NCBI GenBank assembly: GCA_030682755.1
Contig: JAUXNR010000102.1
Span: forward strand, 1-6,251
Source of the DNA: Flavobacterium sp.
Lineage (GTDB): Bacteria > Bacteroidota > Bacteroidia > Flavobacteriales > Flavobacteriaceae
Direction of reading: 5' to 3'
DNA length: 6,251 nucleotides
How positions within the stretch are numbered: the first letter of the stretch is position 1; each line of letters begins with the position of its first letter. A program made the translations under genes and the position numbers. The notes under the pieces were generated by a model. That model was not told the origin of the DNA. It searched no databases and worked only from the letters and a program-made list of their open reading frames with translations. Below are positions 1-4,349 of the stretch, piece after piece.

Positions 1-255
1 GCTCCTACGGTTGACTCAATGGTTGGTCAGAAAAAATACAGTGAAGAGTTGTCTATGGCAGCTGCTCAAATGGAATCTTTGAACAGCTTGTATAAAGTAC
101 AGTTAGAAAGTGCTACAAGAAACGCTGAAGCAAACAAAGAAATTGCAGATAATGCTGCTAAATTAAAAGATCAAATGCAAGCTATGACAGCTAATATTGC
201 CTCTTTAAACAATGTTTATGGTGGAATGTTGTCTGCAATGGGAAATAAAGGATAA
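1..255 (+). CDS. gldL: Gliding motility / type IX secretion protein GldL, C-terminal part (5' end cut by window)
   Basis: The open frame enters from the left edge and gives 84 residues before TAA at 253-255. The N-terminal membrane helices, which carry the proton-channel glutamate in characterised GldL, lie outside the window. What remains is the cytoplasmic tail: a charged, Ala/Leu/Met-rich helical stretch with coiled-coil character that ends in Gly-Asn-Lys-Gly. Two copies of an SLN-x-[LV]-Y-x3-L pattern start at residues 26 and 68 of this fragment. In known systems GldL is the inner-membrane ring around the two GldM helices, and together they form the proton-driven motor that powers T9SS secretion and gliding. 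The identification rests on the tail sequence as I remember it for Flavobacterium GldL and on gldM following 43 bases later. The protein is probably a little over 200 residues in full, so this is roughly the last 40%. Confidence 0.93.
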   Translation, partial: APTVDSMVGQKKYSEELSMAAAQMESLNSLYKVQLESATRNAEANKEIADNAAKLKDQMQAMTANIASLNNVYGGMLSAMGNKG

Positions 256-295
256 TTAGTTTTATCAATTTAACAAACAATTTAAAAACTAATTA
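253..295 (+). promoter_or_regulatory. Inverted repeat / mRNA hairpin spanning gldL stop to gldM start region
   Basis: TAATTAGTTTT at 253-263 is perfectly complementary to AAAACTAATTA at 285-295, with a 21-base AT-rich loop between them. The 5' arm begins exactly at the gldL stop codon, and the 3' arm ends three bases before the gldM ATG at 299. There is no T tract after it, so it is not an intrinsic terminator. Inference: in the mRNA it would cover the gldM initiation region, and a ribosome finishing gldL would open it. That would be a simple translational coupling device. The stem is nearly all A-U, so stability is modest. Confidence 0.5.
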
Positions 296-298
296 GAA

Positions 299-1846
299 AT
301 GGCAGGAGGAAAATTAACCCCTAGACAGAAGATGATTAACCTGATGTATTTGGTTTTCATCGCAATGTTGGCACTTAACATGTCAAAAGAAGTATTATCG
401 GCATTTGGATTGATGACAGAAAAACTTGCATTGTCAAATGAAGATGCAAAAAGTCGTATAGATAATGACTTGAAAGCAATGGAAAAACAAATGGAATCGC
501 AACCTGAAAAGTTTGCACCATTAGTGGCTAAAGCTAAGGAAGTTGAAAAATTATCAAATGATTTTTATGCTCATATTGAAGGATTAAAAACAGAGATGAT
601 GAAAACTGTTGATGATCCAAAGGATTATGAAATACAAGATAAAGCAGATTTCTTAGATGAAAAATTCTTTATCGGTGATAAACTAAAACCGGCAGGTCAA
701 GAATTTTTAAATAAAATTAAAGGTTATAAAGACGGTTTAGCTAAAGTATTAGGAAATGACCCAAAATATGCTGGTGTACTTGCTTCTGCAAATAGTGCAT
801 TTAGCACTGAACCGGTAAAAAACCGTGATGGAAAATCAATCGACTGGTTAGATTATCATTATAAAGGATATCCAATGGTTGCTTCGATGACTAAATTGTC
901 AGCATTACAATCAGATATCAGAAAAACTCAGTCTGATGTTTTAACATCTATGGTGGCTGAAAAATTAAAAGTTGAAGCTTCTTTAACTAATTTTGACGCT
1001 ATCGTTGTTCCTGAAAAAACAGCTTTCTTTAGTGGAGAGTCTTTCAAAGGAAAAATTATTCTTGGGAAAAAAGATGCTACGCTTAAAGCTAATTCTGTTG
1101 TAATCAACGGAAGAGAGTTGCCTGCATCTGCAATGCAACAAGGACAGACAATTTTGGAATTCCCTTCTGGAAATGTTGGAGAACAAACGATTAAAGGTAA
1201 AATGACTTTTACTGATTTTGATGGAAAAGCATTCGAAATTCCTGTTGAATCATCTTATTCTGTAATTCCTCGTCCAAACTCAGCAACAATTTCAGCTGAT
1301 AAGATGAATGTTGTTTATAGAGGAGTAGATAACCCAATGACAATTTCATTTGCCGGTGTTCCTGCAAATTTAGTTACTGCTAATGCTCCTGGTTTATCAG
1401 GTGGTGCTGCAGGAAAATACATCATGCGTCCACAATCTGGAACAGAAGTAGTTATCAATGTTAGCGGTAAATTACCTGATGGAACTTCAGTTTCAGACAG
1501 ACAAACATTCAGAATTAAAGGTATTCCTGCTCCACAAGGAACTGTAAGAGGTGAATTAGGTTTAGTAAAAGGGCCAAAAAGTAGTCTTGAAGTTTCTACA
1601 GTAGGTGCAAAATTAGTTGACTTTGATTTTGAGGTTAAAATTGATGTTGTTGGATTTAATATTAAAGTTACAGGTCAGCCAACTGTTGTAGTACAAGGTA
1701 GTAAAATGAACAGTCAAGCTATTGCGGCAATTCAAAAAGCATCAAGAGGTGATCAAATTACAATATCAGAAATTAAAACTAAATTAGTCGGTGCAGGTGA
1801 TTATATGTTGCCAAGAACTGCTCCGGTAATTTACGAAGTACAATAA
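299..1846 (+). CDS. gldM: Gliding motility / type IX secretion protein GldM (complete)
   Basis: GldM is the inner-membrane anchored T9SS/gliding protein that, as a dimer, sits in the GldL ring and reaches through the periplasm to the GldK/GldN ring, passing on motor rotation. The 515-residue product has the family's usual length. It starts MAGGKLTPRQK; Arg9 corresponds to the arginine placed near the GldL channel glutamate in published GldLM structures. A single transmembrane helix follows at about residues 12-35. From family structures, a helical periplasmic domain (about 36-224) is followed by three beta-rich domains (about 225-318, 319-402 and 403-515). The C-terminal part carries the beta-strand and glycine pattern expected for the D2-D4 domains. 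No frameshift or truncation is seen. The gene ends in tandem stops (TAA TAA, 1844-1849). The start at 299 is supported by the conserved N-terminus. No Shine-Dalgarno is visible, as is normal in this phylum. It lies in an operon with gldL (43-bp gap) and gldN (48-bp gap). Confidence 0.97.
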   Translation: MAGGKLTPRQKMINLMYLVFIAMLALNMSKEVLSAFGLMTEKLALSNEDAKSRIDNDLKAMEKQMESQPEKFAPLVAKAKEVEKLSNDFYAHIEGLKTEMMKTVDDPKDYEIQDKADFLDEKFFIGDKLKPAGQEFLNKIKGYKDGLAKVLGNDPKYAGVLASANSAFSTEPVKNRDGKSIDWLDYHYKGYPMVASMTKLSALQSDIRKTQSDVLTSMVAEKLKVEASLTNFDAIVVPEKTAFFSGESFKGKIILGKKDATLKANSVVINGRELPASAMQQGQTILEFPSGNVGEQTIKGKMTFTDFDGKAFEIPVESSYSVIPRPNSATISADKMNVVYRGVDNPMTISFAGVPANLVTANAPGLSGGAAGKYIMRPQSGTEVVINVSGKLPDGTSVSDRQTFRIKGIPAPQGTVRGELGLVKGPKSSLEVSTVGAKLVDFDFEVKIDVVGFNIKVTGQPTVVVQGSKMNSQAIAAIQKASRGDQITISEIKTKLVGAGDYMLPRTAPVIYEVQ

Positions 1847-1852
1847 TAATAC

Positions 1853-1871
1853 AGAGATAAGCGTTATCTTT
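1853..1871 (+). other. Small hairpin in the gldM-gldN gap
   Basis: AGATAA (1855-1860) pairs with TTATCT (1864-1869) around a GCG loop. A G-T wobble and an A-T pair (1853-1854 with 1870-1871) extend the stem to eight pairs. The sequence after it (CAAATTAAC) has no T tract, so termination is unlikely. It could be an RNA processing or stability element between cistrons, but a chance palindrome in AT-rich DNA is also possible. Confidence 0.35.
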
Positions 1872-1894
1872 CAAATTAACCTACAATTCTTTAA

Positions 1895-2785
1895 ATGATG
1901 AATTTAAGATATTTACTAGTAGCTCTATCGTTTGGGTTTGTAACTGTACCCACAGTTGCTCAGTCAAACCTATTAAACGCTAAAACACCAGACCAAATTG
2001 GTATTAAAACAGCGGCTCAATTAGAGGCTGATAATGACAAACCGTTGGAATATGGTTATGTTCATGATCGCGATGTTTTAATGGGCAAAACAGTATGGGA
2101 AATCATCGATTTAGATGAAAGAGTAAATTTTCCATTATATTTCCCTGTTGAAGGTGATTTAGGACCGGATAGAAAACCATTGTATGATGTGTTGACTGAA
2201 GCAATGAAATCCGGAAAACTTACTGAAGTATATACTGATAGTTATTTTACTGCAAAAAAATCTATTAAAGATATTGAAGCAGCTTTAACACGTAAAGATA
2301 CTACAGATGCTGGTAGAGAAGAATTCAACGCGGGTCTTCCAATATCTCCTGAGTACATTGTTCCTTACAACATTGAATCGTTTCACGTTTCAGATTATAA
2401 AATTAAGGGATATTGGTATTTTGACAAGCGTCAAGGTGAATTGAAATACAGACTTTTAGGAATCTGTCCAGTTACTCCTGATATCTATACATTAGATAAA
2501 GAAGAGCAAGATTATATTGAATTATTCTGGGTTTATTTCCCTGCTGCTCGTGAAATTCTGCATGAATACAAAGCATTTAATGACAGAAATTCAGCCATGC
2601 CAATAACGTTTGACCACTTGTTAAATTCTAGACGTTTTAACGCTGTGATTTATAGAGAAGAGAATGTTTACGGCGATAGAGATATTCAAAAGTATATGAA
2701 AGACAACGCTCTTAATCAGTTGTTAGAATCTGAAAGAGTAAAAGAGAAAATCAGAAACTTTGAACAAGATATGTGGAATTATTAA
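1895..2785 (+). CDS. gldN: Gliding motility / type IX secretion protein GldN (complete)
   Basis: GldN (PorN in Porphyromonas) is the periplasmic T9SS component that forms a large ring with the lipoprotein GldK and contacts the periplasmic end of GldM. The 296-residue product begins with a Sec signal peptide: a positively charged start, a hydrophobic core at about residues 4-18, and a likely cleavage in the TVA-QSN segment after Ala22. The mature part shows features I associate with GldN: VWEIIDLDERVN near residue 70, KGYWYFDKRQGELKYR in the middle, then LGICPVTPD, and LFWVYFPAAR about 80 residues before the end. It lacks the lipoprotein cysteine expected of GldK. Two adjacent ATGs (1895 and 1898) are both usable and differ by one residue. 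It is the last gene of the operon and is followed by a strong terminator. There is no gldO paralogue directly downstream, unlike in Flavobacterium johnsoniae. Confidence 0.96.
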   Translation: MMNLRYLLVALSFGFVTVPTVAQSNLLNAKTPDQIGIKTAAQLEADNDKPLEYGYVHDRDVLMGKTVWEIIDLDERVNFPLYFPVEGDLGPDRKPLYDVLTEAMKSGKLTEVYTDSYFTAKKSIKDIEAALTRKDTTDAGREEFNAGLPISPEYIVPYNIESFHVSDYKIKGYWYFDKRQGELKYRLLGICPVTPDIYTLDKEEQDYIELFWVYFPAAREILHEYKAFNDRNSAMPITFDHLLNSRRFNAVIYREENVYGDRDIQKYMKDNALNQLLESERVKEKIRNFEQDMWNY

Positions 2786-2791
2786 TCCACA
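2772..2791 (+). other. Hairpin across the gldN stop codon
   Basis: TGTGGA (2772-2777) pairs perfectly with TCCACA (2786-2791), leaving an 8-base loop that contains the gldN TAA (2783-2785). It lies 12 bases before the first arm of the terminator, so the transcript end would carry two stem-loops in tandem. It may protect the 3' end or help termination once the last ribosome leaves. The 5' arm is coding sequence (Met-Trp), so the match may be partly chance. Confidence 0.35.
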
Positions 2792-2803
2792 ATTAAATAC
2801 TAT

Positions 2804-2839
2804 AAAACTCTTACCAATCGGTAAGAGTTTTTTATTTTT
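2804..2839 (+). terminator. Intrinsic terminator of the gldLMN operon
   Basis: AAAACTCTTACC (2804-2815) and GGTAAGAGTTTT (2820-2831) form a perfect 12-bp stem with a 4-base AATC loop, followed by a T-rich run to 2839 interrupted by one A. It sits 18 bases after the gldN stop, where a rho-independent terminator is expected. It marks the end of the T9SS transcript and separates it from the oxidoreductase gene that begins at 2845. Confidence 0.92.
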
Positions 2840-2840
2840 A
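2833..2840 (+). promoter_or_regulatory. Weak -7-like element just before the oxidoreductase gene
   Basis: TATTTTTA fits the Bacteroidota -7 box TAnnTTTG at all but the last position, and it lies 4 bases before the ATG at 2845. I see no TTG at the expected 17-23 bases upstream, where the terminator stem lies instead. If it is real, transcription would start at or within a few bases of the ATG, giving a leaderless mRNA. The alternative is expression by readthrough of the terminator. Confidence 0.25.
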
Positions 2841-2844
2841 CATC

Positions 2845-3897
2845 ATGACAGATTATTTAATTATTGGCTCAGGTCTTGCAGGAATTGCTTTTTCAGAAAT
2901 TGCTTTACAGCATGATAAAACTATAAAAGTTTATGAAAATCATTCTCAAAACTCTTCCACAATAGCTGGAGGTTTATATAATCCCGTAATTTTAAAGCGT
3001 TTTAGTGAAGTTTGGAAATCACAAGAGCAAATTGATTTGGTTAATCACTTTTATGCAGGATTGGAGTCTAAATTAAATTCAAAACTTGATTTTAAAATAC
3101 CAATTTTCAGAAAACTGTTTTCAGTTGAAGAACAAAATAATTGGTTTGTAGCATCAGACAAACCTAATTTGGTTCCTTTTCTTTCCACTTCAATTAATCA
3201 TAAAAAATATGACGGTATTGATTCTCCTTTCGGTTACGGTGAAGTGATGCAGTCAGGTTATGTGGATACGTCTGAGTTATTAAAAAAATATCATGAGTTT
3301 TTAATCTCAAAACAGGTATTGAAACTTGAAACGTTTCTGTATGAAGATCTAGTTATAAATACTGACTTTGTACTTTATAAAAATGAAAAATATAGGCAAG
3401 TTGTTTTTGCAGAAGGTTATGGCATTCACGCCAACCCTTATTTTTTACTTTTGCCTTTAGATGGCACAAAAGGAGAATTGTTAATCATAAAAGCTCCAAA
3501 TCTTAATTTGGATGTTATTATTAAATCATCCGTTTTTATACTTCCATTGGGAAATGATTTGTACAAAATTGGGGCTACCTATAATTGGGAGGATAAAACC
3601 CCAACTCCCACAGAAGAAGGAAAGCAAGAACTACTTTCTCATCTAAAAGAATTATTGTCTTGTGATTTTGAAGTAGTTAATCATCTAGCCGGAATTCGTC
3701 CAACGGTAAAAGACCGCCGTCCCATGGTTGGAACGCATCCAAAACACTCCAATTTGCATGTTTTGAACGGATTAGGTACACGCGGTGTAATGTTGGCACC
3801 TGCAATGGCAAAAGTGCTTTTTAACTACATAGAAAAAGCAGAACCCTTGGATCCGGCTGTTGACATCAAAAGATTTAAAAAAATCAATTGGGATTAA
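2845..3897 (+). CDS. FAD-dependent oxidoreductase of the DAO family, substrate unknown
   Basis: The 350-residue protein opens with a beta strand and the dinucleotide-binding motif GSGLAG at residues 8-13. This is followed by a helix and an acidic end to the second strand (VYEN, about 29-32), which is the Rossmann fold that binds the ADP part of FAD. The C-terminal part has the DAO-type pattern AGIRPTVKDRRPMVG (282-296) and GLGTRGVMLAP (309-319), which close the flavin site in glycine oxidase, D-amino acid dehydrogenase and MnmC C-terminal domains. There is no signal peptide or membrane segment, so it should be cytoplasmic. The family oxidises C-N bonds of amino acids or amines; which substrate this one uses cannot be read from the sequence. 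The start is fixed by the Rossmann motif beginning at residue 4 and by the lack of upstream in-frame starts. It begins 5 bases after the operon terminator and overlaps the convergent DUF983 gene by 4 bases. Confidence 0.88.
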   Translation: MTDYLIIGSGLAGIAFSEIALQHDKTIKVYENHSQNSSTIAGGLYNPVILKRFSEVWKSQEQIDLVNHFYAGLESKLNSKLDFKIPIFRKLFSVEEQNNWFVASDKPNLVPFLSTSINHKKYDGIDSPFGYGEVMQSGYVDTSELLKKYHEFLISKQVLKLETFLYEDLVINTDFVLYKNEKYRQVVFAEGYGIHANPYFLLLPLDGTKGELLIIKAPNLNLDVIIKSSVFILPLGNDLYKIGATYNWEDKTPTPTEEGKQELLSHLKELLSCDFEVVNHLAGIRPTVKDRRPMVGTHPKHSNLHVLNGLGTRGVMLAPAMAKVLFNYIEKAEPLDPAVDIKRFKKINWD

Positions 3898-3906
3898 TGT
3901 TTTTTT
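3877..3906. terminator. Possible weak bidirectional terminator at the convergent gene ends
   Basis: Seven A residues (3877-3883) and seven T residues (3900-3906) flank the two overlapping stop codons symmetrically, so each strand would give an A-U stem with U-rich ends. The interior pairs poorly and the stem has no G-C pairs, so stability is low. It is reported because no other terminator is visible between these two convergent genes. Confidence 0.25.
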
Positions 3907-4283
3907 GCTTTCCAATCTTTATCAAATTGTACAAACATGTTAATCCAAATGTTTCTGGATAATCGCAAAATTATTGGAAAAGTAAGTATAAGTGTTGCAA
4001 CAATAGCAATAAAGGAGTGAATTAATCCTAAACCAATAAAAACATTTGAAATAATAAATGCAGCAACGCCAAAGGCAATACTTAGACCGTAACTTACATA
4101 CATTGCACCATAAAAAAACGAAGGCTCAATTTTATATCGTGTGCCACAATGGCTACAAGTTTCATGCATTTCAAAAATTTTAGCCATTTTATATGGATTT
4201 TTTTCCAAATACATACTTTCTTCGTGGCATTTAGGACAACTTCCTGTTAAAATGCTATTCAATTTGGATCCTTTTTTTAACAT
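3894..4283 (-). CDS. DUF983 family zinc-ribbon membrane protein, function unknown
   Basis: The product is 129 residues. Two CxxC pairs (Cys16/Cys19 and Cys43/Cys46), the first in GSCPKC and the second in CSHCG, look like a rubredoxin-like zinc ribbon. After the FFYGAMY segment come two hydrophobic stretches at about residues 61-84 and 88-106, which should be membrane helices. A short polar tail rich in Lys and Trp follows. This layout and length match the DUF983 family, which has no established function. By the positive-inside pattern the zinc ribbon and tail are probably both cytoplasmic; that is inference. The start is supported by a consensus promoter 17-45 bases upstream and by the first CxxC at residue 16. 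It is transcribed divergently from the ABC-F gene and convergently with the oxidoreductase gene. I see no linked gene that would suggest a substrate. Confidence 0.85.
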   Translation of the reverse strand: MLKKGSKLNSILTGSCPKCHEESMYLEKNPYKMAKIFEMHETCSHCGTRYKIEPSFFYGAMYVSYGLSIAFGVAAFIISNVFIGLGLIHSFIAIVATLILTFPIILRLSRNIWINMFVQFDKDWKAKKH

Positions 4284-4299
4284 TTGTAAAAATTTTATA

Positions 4300-4328
4300 C
4301 AAAGGTATCTTTTTCATAAGTTATCCAA
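4300..4328 (-). promoter_or_regulatory. Bacteroidota-type promoter of the DUF983 gene
   Basis: On the minus strand, TTG (4328-4326), an 18-base spacer and TACCTTTG (4307-4300) match the flavobacterial consensus TTG-N(17-23)-TAnnTTTG at every fixed position. The -7 box ends 16 bases before the DUF983 ATG, so the leader would be only about ten bases. It is the best-matching promoter I see in the window. Confidence 0.7.
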
Positions 4329-4331
4329 TGT

Positions 4332-4339
4332 AACATTTG
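4332..4339 (+). promoter_or_regulatory. Weak -7-like element for the ABC-F gene
   Basis: AACATTTG differs from TAnnTTTG only at the first base and lies 10 bases before the ABC-F ATG at 4350. No TTG is present at the expected upstream distance. The element lies four bases beyond the -33 box of the opposing DUF983 promoter, so if it is real, polymerases on the two strands would compete. Confidence 0.25.
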
Positions 4340-4349
4340 TAACAAAATT

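Larger units (their letters stand above)
4278..4342. repeat. 12-nt direct repeat flanking the divergent intergenic region
   Basis: TAACATTTGTAA occurs exactly at 4278-4289 and again at 4331-4342. The first copy covers the DUF983 start codon. The second lies just upstream of the ABC-F start and overlaps its weak candidate -7 element. Each copy has an imperfect dyad (ACA...TGT). The copies are 53 bp apart, close to five helical turns. They could be paired operator half-regions, or a chance repeat in AT-rich sequence. Confidence 0.35.

Noticed and set aside
983..1186. 67-codon open frame on the minus strand inside gldM
   Set aside because: It lies wholly within a confidently identified gene on the other strand, has no recognisable motif and no promoter.
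1853..1871. gldM-gldN hairpin as a terminator
   Set aside because: No T tract follows the stem, and gldN continues in the same orientation 24 bases later.
1865..1872. TATCTTTC resembling a -7 box ahead of gldN
   Set aside because: No TTG at 17-23 bases upstream, the last base does not match, and it overlaps the intercistronic hairpin; gldN is more simply read from the operon promoter upstream of the window.
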